Shown here: piece after piece, positions 34,350-45,000 of the stretch | How the letters are laid out: each line of letters starts with the position of its first letter | Position numbering within the stretch: the first letter of the stretch is position 1 | Assembly: GCA_037349315.1 (NCBI GenBank) | Contig: JBAIAC010000021.1 | Location: 930,001 to 994,000 of the forward strand | Direction: 5' to 3' | Length of the DNA: 64,000 bases | From: Chelydra serpentina | Taxonomy: Eukaryota > Chordata > Testudines > Chelydridae | The notes under the pieces: generated by a model | What the model was told of the DNA's origin: nothing | Databases searched by the model: none | The model's input: the letters and a program-made list of their open reading frames with translations, nothing else | Program-made: the position numbers and the translations under genes

Positions 34350-35370
34350 CTGCTAATCAACGATTCAGTGACTTTTTGTTTCCTGTTGGCTTAGAAATCC
34401 TAAATTAAAAGCAAAGTGACTGTCAGCCTGACAGAGTACAAGATGTGGGTTACAGTCTCTATGACCGGTGCGAGGGGGCGGGGGTGAGCTTTCAGTGCTT
34501 TCTGGGAAGTGACAGTTGTCGTTTTTTATATATTGTATTTAACCATTCCTATGCAATTTAGTTTCCTGGGTTGTTAACACCCTGCTATGGTGGTAGTGCA
34601 GCTCATACTTAGAACTGCACTTAGACAGTTTTCATTTTTATTACCCCTGATAAACTTTAGTTGTTTCAGATACTTGTAAGTTCAGTTTTTTGCACTTTTC
34701 CTGACTATACCATACCACATATTAAACATTACATTAAATATATGATCATACGATCAAACCCCACCGACTAGGGGTGATTAAAATATTCTCGCTATGTTGC
34801 ATTCGTACGAAATCTCCTTTCTGAATTTTAATGTGTTTTCATGCTATGTTTTGATTAACCACAACTGGGTTCCCAGAAATCTCGGGTAACTTTACTTTAC
34901 TCACCTTCAACTTTGACTTCAAAAGGGCTTAATTAAATTCTACTAACTACTTTAATTAACATTTTATACTATACATATGTAGACACGTTCCTTCTTAAAT
35001 AATTAACCCCCAAGAATCAGCAGTGGGAAGGGGGGTCTGCTCTTTCTCTCTTCCCTCAATGGCTAATGCGCTCTTAGCTGATTGAGAGTAGTAGGCTCAG
35101 TCACAAGATTAATTCCTCAGTCAAGGTCCTGGACCTAACATTCCCAGGCCCACTATATGGAACTAGGAACAAATGGAAATGAAAATCTTCCTATTGGTCT
35201 TATGTGGGAACGTGAAAACCAAAGGACAGATAGGCCATGGATGTGTGGATGGCAATGCAAGATAGCCATATAACCGTGTTTAGCCCCCTGGGTCATCTTG
35301 AGCCGATGCATAATCCTTTTCCTGGATGATGAGGAAACATCCTCCCCACAAAAAAGACAAAAATAGGGGA
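34350..35370. other. AT-rich stretch without recognised genes
   Basis: No exon or clear repeat end was found. Confidence 0.4.
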
Positions 35371-35372
35371 AC

Positions 35373-36360
35373 ATAGTAGAAAGAGAGAGACTGGCGCATG
35401 AGGCCTGGTACAAAGCTTGAGGCCTGAACCAAAGTCGCAAAAGTTATGCCATGAGCAAAATTCAGGTGCTGTTAAAGAGCAGACGCTTGCCTGTAAGTTC
35501 ACTGTTCGGTACATGGACTTGGCACAGGTACTTCTGGCATTGCTAAAACACACCGACTCTGGAAACACATCCCAGCGGGTTAGCACAAGTACACCCCCAC
35601 CTACCACAAGATTATTTTTATTTGGCGTATGCAACCTGGTCAAGCCCAGCCACAGCGTTCTTATCAAGGATGTTCAAGGCATGAAGATCTCCAAGAAATT
35701 GAGTTATTTTGGAGGACAATGGATCAGCATTCCCGATGCATCCCCCGTAACGACCCAGTTGCAGCTTGTCTGCTCTTTGGAGAAACGGGCAATCCAACTA
35801 GCGGATAGAATTCAAGGATTACCACGAATCTTGGTCAACCGGTCAAACAGGTTCCGGACGATGTTTTTCTAGTCATAGGTCCAGCACTTAAGATCCTCTA
35901 GCACAAGATAAGATGATTTGACAGAAGTGATGAATTGTCTGAAACATCAGGAGTAAAGTACAAAGACAGAAGTGGTGAATAACATTGTTTTGTCTGAAAT
36001 ATCAGGAGAAAGGTACAAGGGAAGGTAATAACCATGTCATGAAACATGTCAGGTGATACGTAAGTTGTTTATCGCAGATTGTTTGTCTCTGTCTATAAAT
36101 ATTGTGGTATCTCACCTTAACCCTTTGTCCGGCTTAAGGGGGAGAGGAAAGTCCTGCTGCTGACTGAGCGGAGTTCATTGTGAGGGCCATACATGTGTTA
36201 GTGCTCCTGTAATCATTGAGACAGGGCACTAGTACCGTGCTTCGTTGACAACAAACCTGGCCGAGTGCCTTTGCCACCAAACCGAGTCTGTGGTCTTTCT
36301 GGGCAGGTCTGTCGAGGTCTGCTGAGCCAGCTACCTGCGCAGCGTGGGGACCGCACATGG
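35373..36360 (+). mobile_element. ERV-type LTR (family L1) with internal insert
   Basis: The left part (AGTAGAAAGAGAGAGACTGG) and right part (AGATGATTTGACAGAAGTGA to GGTCTGCTGAGCCAGCTACC) match 38421-39039. An insert at about 35609-35895 separates them, and ACCTA-CACAAGAT text is repeated at both borders. AATAAACCT of the sister copies reads AACAAACCT here. Confidence 0.75.
35609..35895 (+). other. ~290-bp insert in LTR with open frame, unidentified
   Basis: A plus-strand frame in the insert (KKLSYFGGQWISIPDASPVT, then ADRIQGLPRILVNR, stop at 35870) is free of stops. The borders carry CTACCACAAGAT and CTAGCACAAGAT, a likely 12-base target duplication, which suggests LINE-mediated insertion. 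The source is unknown. Confidence 0.5.
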
Positions 36361-36625
36361 AGAGAGCACACACGCACCCCAAACTGACAGCAGTCCGGAG
36401 CCAGGTCCAAGAGGAGGTAACAAGCAGGTGTCAGGTAAGGTGGTGCATAAGTTGTCTGTCCCAGTCCTCCCCTTAACCCTCAGTGTGGCCGAGGGGGCAA
36501 CTGAGCCTTCTTCTGCTGACTGATTTGCTCCTTGCCAATGGGCACTCATGTTAGCCTACCTGTTCCCGCCGAGCCAGGGCGCCGGGGCTGTCCCTAGGGG
36601 GCAATAAACCTGGCCGAGTGCCTTT
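36361..36625 (+). mobile_element. LTR end fragment
   Basis: GGGCAATAAACCTGGCCGAG with CCTTTGTCAC repeats the 3' end of the neighbouring LTR family and contains a polyadenylation-type AATAAA. Confidence 0.5.
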
Positions 36626-36630
36626 GTCAC

Positions 36631-37434
36631 TGTCATAAATGAAGGGAAGGGGGAGAGGGTCTGATGCAGTGCTATAAAATCCTCTTACCAGTAAAGGGTT
36701 AAGAAATACAGGTAGCCAGACTGACACCTGACCTGGCTGGCATCTGACCAATAAGGGGACAAGATACTTTTAAATCTTAGGAGGGGGGAAGGCTTTGTGT
36801 GTGTGTCTTTGTCTGAGAGAGAGTGATCTTGGAAGACAGAAAGAACCTACAGAAAATCCGCCTCCTCACCAATACTCACTTTTCTAAAGTAAGTTTAGAT
36901 AGCATAGCGAGTAGATTTCTGTTATTTTGCTTGGTAAATTCCCTGTGGGAGAGGGAAGGGTTATTCCTGTTTTTCTGTAACTTTAAGGTTTTGTCCAGAC
37001 GGGGGAATCTCTCTGAGTGCCCTGTAAAATAGTTACCATCCGGATTGTACAGAGATGATTTTACCTTCTTTGTTTTTAATAAAATCCTTCTTTTAAGAAG
37101 CTGACTGTTTTCTATGGGTTTTAAAAACCCAGGGGGTGGGTTTTTAGATCACTGTGTAACCAATTGGTTAGGAGATTATCCCCAAGCTTCCCAGGACAGG
37201 GGGGTACGGGCTTGAGAGGATATTTTTTGGGGGGAAGGGACTTCAAGGGGTCCCCTTTCCTGGATTCCTGTTTAGAACACTTGATGGTGGCAGCGGAAGA
37301 AGCATTTCTCAGGGTGCAGGGAATTTTGTACCTTGGGGGTTTTAACCTAAGCTGGTAGAAATAAGCTTAGGGGCTCTTCATGCGGGTCCCCACGTCTTTA
37401 CCCTAGAGTTTAGAGTGGGGCGGGAACCCTGACA
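36631..37434 (+). mobile_element. Solo LTR of an ERV, with target duplication
   Basis: 804 bases, TGTCATAAATGAAGG to GGGAACCCTGACA. An exact GTCAC duplication lies at 36626-36630 and 37435-37439. AATAAAATCC near 37078 is a likely polyadenylation signal. Same family as 33545-34349. Confidence 0.93.
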
Positions 37435-37631
37435 GTCACTGACCCGAGCCGTGGGCTGTCCTATGAGTAACATCAAGGTCTGGTGAACGAGCAGCTGCGC
37501 TCTCTGCTCGTGACGCTAACACCCGAGCTCCATGGACAGCAGCAGCGAGCGGCTGAGCGGCCTGCATAGCGTTACCGTGGCAACAACATTACAGCCGTCA
37601 GCGCTTAACAACAGCCGCTGCCCTTCCTGGT

Positions 37632-37712
37632 ATCCTCCAGCAGCGCCTTGTACTGGCGAGACGCCACGCGGGAAGGGGAAAAGGGGGGGAGATGGTGAGA
37701 GCCAGACGGGGG
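37632..37712 (-). pseudogene. Integrin alpha last-exon remnant (second locus)
   Basis: Aligns with the 5' half of the last exon and adjoining intron of the integrin gene (about 42007-42090): shared CTTGTACTGGCG and GAGATGGTG(A/G)GAGCCAGAC. On the minus strand it reads RQYKALLEDT against [10 protein letters not shown]. The GFFKR portion is destroyed. Confidence 0.75.
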
Positions 37713-37714
37713 CG

Positions 37715-37990
37715 CTGGGCCTGCTGGAGGACCTGAGGCCTGAACCAAAGTCAGCAAAAACTAGGTTATGAGCAGAAGCCAGGCCCTGTCACAAAGCCGG
37801 CACCTGCTTGCAAGCTCGCTGTCTGGTACAGGAACTTGGCAAAAACACGGCGAGCGTTGCTAAAACACAGGCACTGGGTATTCACATAAACACATTCCAG
37901 AAGGCTGGCACAGGTACACCCCAACCTAGAGGTACAATATAAACACACTCCTTGGTGACGGTACAGGAGCACACCGACCCCGAGTCAGAC
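37715..37990 (+). mobile_element. ERV-type LTR fragment (family L1)
   Basis: GAGGCCTGAACCAAAGTCAG and GTTGCTAAAACACAGGCACT match the other copies. It lies between the two integrin remnants. Confidence 0.65.
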
Positions 37991-38002
37991 AAGGATGGGA
38001 GG

Positions 38003-38410
38003 ACACAGGTGGCCACGGAGCAGTCCTGGGGGCGGAAGGACATCGCCGGGTGAGGCAGGGGGCGTGCAGGGGCTCAGCATGGCCATGAGGGTCTGGGTCT
38101 GTCTATAGCAGGGGTCCCTCCCCCAGCCTAGCCCCCCCACTCGCTGTCTGTGTTAGTGCAGAGGGGAAGGGGCTGCTGGGATCCGCACCGGTCTGTATTC
38201 ACCAGCAGGGGGCGCTCGCTCATCTGCTTCACAAAGTCCTTCGAACCGGGTGTTCCCACCTCACTGTTGCACTGAGCCAGCTGGGGGTGGGCAAGGAGAG
38301 AGACACGGTGTTAACGGGGGCAGGAAGGAGACATGGGGCTTTTTCCCTCTAGGGGGCGCCAGCACCAATCCAGCCCCGGGGCAGGGGGTCTGACTGGCTC
38401 AGGGAGGAGG
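38003..38410 (-). pseudogene. Integrin alpha exon 26-27 remnant (second locus)
   Basis: About 400 bases align with 42935-43335, covering the start of exon 27 (GGCCACGGAGCAGTCCTGGG), the whole intron, exon 26 and part of intron 25. The exon 26-like frame is still open ([20 protein letters not shown]) with a GT donor, but its acceptor is shifted. The fragment is cut by LTRs on both sides. Confidence 0.9.
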
Positions 38411-38420
38411 GGGAAGGGGA

Positions 38421-39039
38421 TGCAGTAGAAAGAGAGAGACTGGAGCATGAGGACTGGTACAAGGCTTGAGGCCTGAACCGAAAAGTCAGCAAAAATCATG
38501 CTACGAGCCAAGATCAGGCCCCATTTAAAAGCAGACGCTTGCCTGCAAGTTCACTGTCCAGTACGTGAACTTGGCCCAGGGGTATTGCTAAAACACACCG
38601 ACTCTGGAAACACATTCCAGCGGGTTAGCACAAGCACACCCCCACCTAGCACACGAGAAGACGATTTGACAGAAGCGATGAACGGGGATGTTCTGTCTGA
38701 AGCATCAGGAGCAAGGTAGCAGGGGAGGTAACAACCATGTCACGAAACCTGTCAGGTGACACCTGAGTGGTTTATCACAGATTGTTTGCCTCAGGCTATA
38801 AATGTTGGGGTACTTCGCCTTAACCCTTTGTCCGGCCTATGGGGGGAAGGAAAGTCCTGCTGCTGACTGAGCTGAGTCCACTGTGATGACCATACATGTG
38901 TTCGTGCTCCTGTAATCATTGAGCAGTACTGTGCTTCATGGACAATAAACCTGACTGAGCGCCGTCACCACCCAACGGAATCTGTGGTCTTTCCGTCGAG
39001 GTCTGCTGAGCCAGCTACCTGCACCTCAATCTGACAACA
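38421..39039 (+). mobile_element. ERV-type LTR (family L1), near complete
   Basis: Runs from TGCAGTAGAAAGAGAGAGAC to ATCTGACAACA. It contains the polyadenylation-type GACAATAAACCTGACTGAGC near 38940. No target duplication was seen. Confidence 0.7.
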
Positions 39040-39339
39040 CTGGTAACCTAGAGTTTATTATGATAAGTAGTACGTACTTGGTAATGTTCTAGATTATTTA
39101 ACCTCCTGGTGCAATTTGGGGGGGTTTCCCTTTTAAAGTACTACAAATTTAAAATGATCCTTTTTGTCTTGGTTCGCCACTGCCTCGCCTCACAGTTAGC
39201 ATAGCCTGACCTAGCCGGGTCACTGCAAATTAGCATCATGAACAGGATAGGAGGAGTCCAAAGCAGGAGCTAACCATCTTAAAAGAACACAAGTCAGTCA
39301 GGAGACAATGCAGGAGGAAGGTCAACCAGGGGACACAAT

Positions 39340-39930
39340 TTCCACTTGCGCAGACACCTAACCATGCCTTATTTCTTTGGCGCATTCCAGTTCCTAGATT
39401 TCCTGGAGAAAACTATGAAAGTAATGCTGTTTCATTTGGGGGAATTTAAGACAACACTTCAGCCAGTGTTTAGATCGCATGAACTGCTGGAAAGACAGGA
39501 AATAGAGAATCTGCTGGGGCAAGTAGAGAGACAGGAGGGAAGCACCAATGTGGCCAGAAAATGAAAAAGGAAGAGTGAATGGATATTTAGAAGGCTAGGC
39601 TGTATGTTTGACACTCACACCATGTCAGAACTGAAGAAGAAGTTCTCCAGAATACAGTGTTCTGCCAAGAGACTAAGGGGATACGCATTGGGATTACAAG
39701 AGGCTTTACAAGCAATAGAAAAGTTAGAACCACATGAAGCCCAACATATGGATAAAATGTTGAAGGACAAATGTGTTGAGGTGTTTTATGATGATACTTT
39801 ACTGAGGGAACTAAGGCTGTGACTAAAACAGAATCCAGATATTTCATTCCTAGGCTTTAAGGAGGCTGCTATAAAACTTCTTGGAGGTGAAGGGCCAGAC
39901 AGGGCAGTTGTGGTGTGTCCTAGAATACTT
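39340..39930 (+). other. Degraded gag-like coding sequence
   Basis: Two frames (39346-39564 and 39604-39822, with readable text beyond the stop: LKQNPDISFLGFKEAAIKLL) encode helical, charged peptides (LLERQEIENLLGQVERQEGS). The end resembles the capsid tail of Gypsy-type gags, but I cannot assign it firmly. Confidence 0.35.
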
Positions 39931-39949
39931 ACAGAACTGGCTGAAGAGG

Positions 39950-40545
39950 TCTCTGAGCCATTAGCGATTATCTTTGAGAACTTGTGGAGGATGGGAGAGA
40001 TCCTGGAGGACTGAAAAAGGACAAATATTGTACCTATCTATAAAAAGAGGAATAAGGACAATCCAGAGAATTATAGACCAGAAAGATACTGGAGGATAAT
40101 AGGATTATAAGGAATAGCCAGATTATAGTCAAGAACAAATCATGCCAAACCAACCTAATTTTCTTCTTTAACAGGGTTATTGGCTTACCGGATAAGGGGA
40201 AAGCAGTAGATGCAATATATCCTGATTTTAGTAAGGCTTTTGACACAGTCCCATATGACAGTCTCATAAGCAAGCTGGGGAAATGTGGTCTAGATGAAAT
40301 TACTATAAGGTGGGTGCACAACTAGTTGAAAGATTGTACTCAGAGAGTAGTTATCAATGGTTTGCTGTCCAGGTGGGAGGGCGTATCTAGTGGGGTGCTG
40401 CAGGAGTCAGTCCTGGGTCTGGTATTATTCTGTGTTTTTGTTAATGACTTGGATAATGGAGTGGAGAGAATGCTAATAACATTTGGAGATGACACAAATA
40501 TGGGAGAGGTTGGTAACATTCAGGGAACCTCAGTTTTACACAGCC
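39950..40545 (+). mobile_element. CR1 LINE, degraded RT fragment
   Basis: The plus strand has CR1 RT blocks with stops and shifts: NPENYRP, then AIYPDFSKAFDTVPYDSLIS and GVLQESVLGLVLFCVFVNDL. Confidence 0.85.
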
Positions 40546-40639
40546 CACACGTACATCACGCAATGACACCCATGACCAGTGTGTCACCTGTTTTGATATC
40601 ATGCCTTACAGGACACTGTTAGGCTAACTATTGTGACAG

Positions 40640-40860
40640 CTGCGTGTTGAGGGTGATCAAGTCACCCCTTAATCTTCTCTTTGTTACGCTACATATATGG
40701 AGCTCTTTGAGTCGATCAGTATTAGGCATGTTTTCTAATCATTTTCATGGCTCTTCTCTGACCCCTCTACAAGTTAGCAGCATCTTTCTTGAGTTTTAGG
40801 CACCAGATCTGGACACAGCATTCCAACAGCTTGAGATGACCCTACTTATGCATCTGTGGC
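40640..40860 (-). mobile_element. CR1 LINE fragment, antisense
   Basis: Complement of a CR1 RT thumb region (GGCACCAGATCTGGACACAG, CATTCCAACAGCTTGAGATG). The same segment occurs within the CR1 at 9400-9600 and at 63130-63310. Confidence 0.7.
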
Positions 40861-40884
40861 ATGCAAGACTAATGAGCAGCTGTG

Positions 40885-41520
40885 TCACCCCTGCTGTTCA
40901 CAAACAGCCTAAGAGCATGCAAGTCACACCCTGAGTGTCTGTGTGTAACTGCAGCCTGCTAACCACACCTGGGTTACACTCTGGCTCTCACCAGCCTGGG
41001 TTATACAGCAGGGTGACCCCAACTCACCCCCAGTCTTAGATTTTCTCCCAGAAATCTATGTCCTGTATTTCCCAGCCCTATCCTGGACACTACAAATTAT
41101 ATTCAGTCCGTTATTCTTTGAAGAGTATGCTACGCACACAACTTGTCACCCCGGAATTACCCAGACACTTCTATTCAAATACGCTGGATTAGATAAAACA
41201 ATAAAACAAGTTTATTAACCACATAGAGAGATTTCAAGTGAGTCCAAGTAATGAGGCATAAAAGTCAGAAATGGTTACAAAGAAAATAAAAGATGAAACG
41301 TTTATTAGTGCCTAACTTAACAAAACTGTATCAGAGTCAACCAAAGTGTCTCACCACATGCTTTCAGCAACCTTCCTGACCAAACCGTGTAGGTCAGGCC
41401 CGCTTCCTCTGCATCCAGTGAATACTTCCTTTCTCTCTTCAGGAGCAGTGAATTAGATGGGGAGGGGTGGGCAGGGGGTAGTTGTCAGCAAACAGCAGTT
41501 TCACCACGCGCACACACACA

Positions 41521-41554
<34 letters not shown>

Positions 41555-41780
41555 AACGACGCAATATTTCCATCAATAATCAAAATGTGCAGCTAGACAA
41601 CAAATAAAAATTGTTGCGGGAGAACTTCTTAGAGTCCCACCTTAATGTGTATAAAACTTGTGATAATGCTGGTGTCGCTGGGGCTGCTTTCAGGATAATT
41701 ACGTTGGATAATTCACCATCAAAATTATAAAAAGACAAAGAGAATTCAGCCAAGCCTAATCTGAGTAATCATTGGCTCTA
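40885..41780 (-). mobile_element. LTR-like element downstream of the integrin gene
   Basis: TGTGTCACCCCTGCTGTTCA opens the block, and two TTTATT motifs (minus AATAAA) occur at about 41213 and 41297. These could also serve as polyadenylation signals for the integrin transcript. The class is uncertain. Confidence 0.45.
41509..41552. repeat. (CA)n microsatellite
   Basis: About 20 CA units with two interruptions. Confidence 0.9.
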
Positions 41781-41925
41781 GCTGGCACTAGGACACGTTT
41801 TGTTGGTGGGAGGGTGGACAGTGATCAGTCTTTCCGCATCTTGTAGGGGGGAACATAAGGGGGCGGGGGTGAATCTGGAGCAGCCCAGAGGGAGGCAAAG
41901 CCGGGGGCATTGGCGCATGGGGGGG

Positions 41926-42048
41926 CTACTGTTTGGGGGCATCGGAAGCAGGGGGGTTTTCAGCGGTAGCGCTCTGGGTCGGGCCAGGCCCCTCGCCCTC
42001 CACAGTGTCCTCCATCATCTGCTTGTACTGGCGCTTGAAGAAGCCGAA
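41926..42048 (-). CDS. Integrin alpha exon 30 (cytoplasmic tail)
   Basis: Encodes [20 protein letters not shown] and a Pro/Ala/Ser-rich end, 40 residues. GFFKR is the membrane-proximal clasp that keeps the heterodimer inactive. The tail is longer than human CD11b's. Confidence 0.97.
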   Translation of the reverse strand, partial: FGFFKRQYKQMMEDTVEGEGPGPTQSATAENPPASDAPKQ

Positions 42049-45000
42049 CTGGAAAGACAGAAAAAGGGGAGATGGTGGGAGCCAGACAGACACAGGCTCA
42101 TGGGGGAGGAGCAGGAGGGACGGGTTGTGGGAACCTCCAAAGGAAAGACCCTTGTCCCTCCACCACCAGCGGGGAGAACCACAGGCCCCACCCCCAGGGT
42201 GATGGGCTGTGTGGGAGGGGTCCAAGCCCTGCCCCACTCACCTTGTAGAGAGCTGCAGTGATGAGAGCCAGCAGAACCAGGCCCCCCATGCTGCTGCCCA
42301 CAATGATGGGCAGGTAGTTATAGACCTCGGAGTGCTCCACCACGGTCTGCACCTGGGGGAGAGGAGCCGTGAGATGGGGACCCAGGCGTCCTGGCACCAT
42401 CCATCCACCAGTGCTCTAAATCCCCAGACCTCACTTCCTCCCAGAGCAGGGACAAGACCCAGGAGTCCTGGCTCCCAGCTCTAACCACTAGCCGATGCTC
42501 TCTCTATCCCGGGCGCAGTCACTCTGGTACCTGGCGCTGGACAAATCCCTCCTTCTGGGTGTATTTCTTCTCCTCATATTCAATCCGGGCCTCGCTCACC
42601 AGACTCACTTTCTGCTGCTGAGTCTGGAACAGAGAAATTCACCGTCCCTGACCAGAAATGACACAAACCAGCCCAGAGCATCATCCCAGGGGGACCCAGA
42701 GCAATTTACAGGCTGTTCACACAGGGGAAATCCCTTGCCTGGCACTGAGATGCAGCCACCTCTGGGGTGAGGTGCGGGGGATGGTCATACGGGCGTCGGG
42801 GGGGCGGATCTCTTGCCTGGTGCCGGGAGGCAGAGGCATCTCTCGTACCTGGGAGACCCACTGGAAGCTGACTTTCCCTTTGATCATGAACTCCAGCGGT
42901 TGCTTCATTTCCAGGGAGGCGATTCTGCACCGGATCTTCTTACAGGTGGCCACGGAGCAGTCCTGGGGGCGGAAGGATATCACCGGGTGAGGCCAGGGGC
43001 ATGCAGAGGCTCAGCATGGCCATGAGGGTCTGGGTCTGTCTATAGCAGGTGTCCCTCCCCCAGCCCAGCCCCCCGCCCCCCCCCCCACTCTCTGTCTGTG
43101 TTAGTGCGGTGGGGAAGGGGCTGATGGGACCCGCACCAGCCGCTACTCACCAGCAGGGGGCGCTCGCTCATCAGCTTCACAAAGTCCTTTGAACCGGGTG
43201 TTCCCACCTCACTGTTGCACTGAGCCAGCTCGGGCTGGGAAGGGAGAGAGACACGGTGTTAATGGGGGTGGGAAGGGGACCCGGGGCCTTTCCCCTCTAG
43301 GGGGCACCAGCACCAATCCAGCCGTAGGACAGGGGACTGGCTGGTTTGGGGGCTGGGGACATGGTGTGTTTCCCCTGTAAGGAGCCTGTCCCAGCAGGGG
43401 GCACTGTAGGGCAGAACAGGCATCACTGGGCCCATCTCACACACACACAAGGGCAGGGAGAGGCAGGTACCTTGGAGGGGACGACCTCAGAGGCGTCCCA
43501 CACCCGGACCCCGCTCAGCTCCACGGGGAACTGGAATGTCACCGAGATGGGGACGCTTCGCTGCCGCAGGTTCTTGACCTGAAAGAAACAAACGCCCCAT
43601 AGGACACTGCAGGAAGAGAACCCAGGAGCTCTGATCCCCAGCCCCCGCTCTAACCCTCAGCCCCCACTCCCCTGCCAAAGCTGGGGATAGAACCCAGGAG
43701 TCCTGGCTCCCTGCCCACCCCCACCCCTACCGCTCCTCCTCTGTGGTCTAAGCCACTAGATCCCATTCAACCACTTCCACTCCCTCCCTCTTGCCACGTC
43801 TCCCCTCTCGCACTCTGTGCCGCTGGCCTCACCTCGTACCCATGTGTCACTGGCACGCTTGTCCCTGCCTCCTTGGAGGAGAAGTTGACGTACTTGGTCG
43901 ACTCCTCGAGGCTGGGGGAGGAAAGGGACGGAAGGAACGAGAGAGATGGTAGTGTGATGGATGGGGCTGGAGAGTGGCAGTGGGTGGGGGTGCTGTGCTG
44001 CAGGGACCAGGGAGGGGACTCGGTAGGGGGCGCTTCCCCCTCTGTCTCCGCACTGACCTACCTGGTGAGGATGATGAAGATGCCGTACTTGACCGGCAGC
44101 TCTGCCCGGTAAATCATGCGCTCGGTGATGGGGCTGCCATTGTCACTGGTGGGAGCGGGAGAAAAGGAGAGAGATGTGAGCAGTCGCTGGCAGATAATTG
44201 TGCAGGGAGCTGCACCTCAGGTCACTGCTCTGGCCTGCTCCATGCACGGCCCCCTCCCATTGCCCCCCACCCCGCCCCCTGGCCCTGCACAGCCCCCTCA
44301 CCTGCTGGCGGTGGCTGTGATCTGCAGCCTGTCCCCCAGGTCGGCCTCAGAGGAGACATCAAAGGTGGTGACGAAGATGGCCTAGAAAACACACAGTGGG
44401 TGGGAGGGGGGTGAGAGCTGCTGGGCTCAGGGCCTGGGGAACTGCCAGAGACTGCAGGGGGGAGGGGCAGGCACAGGGGATCAGGGGGACTGTGGTGTGA
44501 ACTTAGATGGAACCTCAACCAGCTCTGTGCCGTGGCAACACCCCATTAACCATCCTTTAAAGAACCCCAAAGGGGAGAGGGAACAGCCCCTCCCCATCTC
44601 TCCCACCGTGAGGCCTGATTTCCAGCCCCCCAATTCTGGCCCTTGGTTTCCTGCCCCAGCAGGGCCTGACCCCAGCCCAGAGTGAGCTCAGGTCTCTGTT
44701 TGCACTGACTCGCTGGGCTCCCCGGGGTGCTTCCCCCAGCACATCCCTTGTCACGGGCTGGGCTGACCCCAGGGAACTGCCCCTCTCTGCTCCCAGGTGG
44801 GCTCACATTAGGGGTGCCAACTTTCTAATTGCACAAAACCAAACACCCTCTCTGCCCCGCCCCTTCTCTCACTCAGTTTCACTGGGCTGGGGCAGGGGGT
44901 TGAGGTGTGGGATGGGGTGAGGGCTCTAGCTGGGGATGCGGGCTCTGGGGTGGGGCCAGAAATGAGGAGTTCAGGGTGTGGGAGGGGGCTCGGGGCTGTG

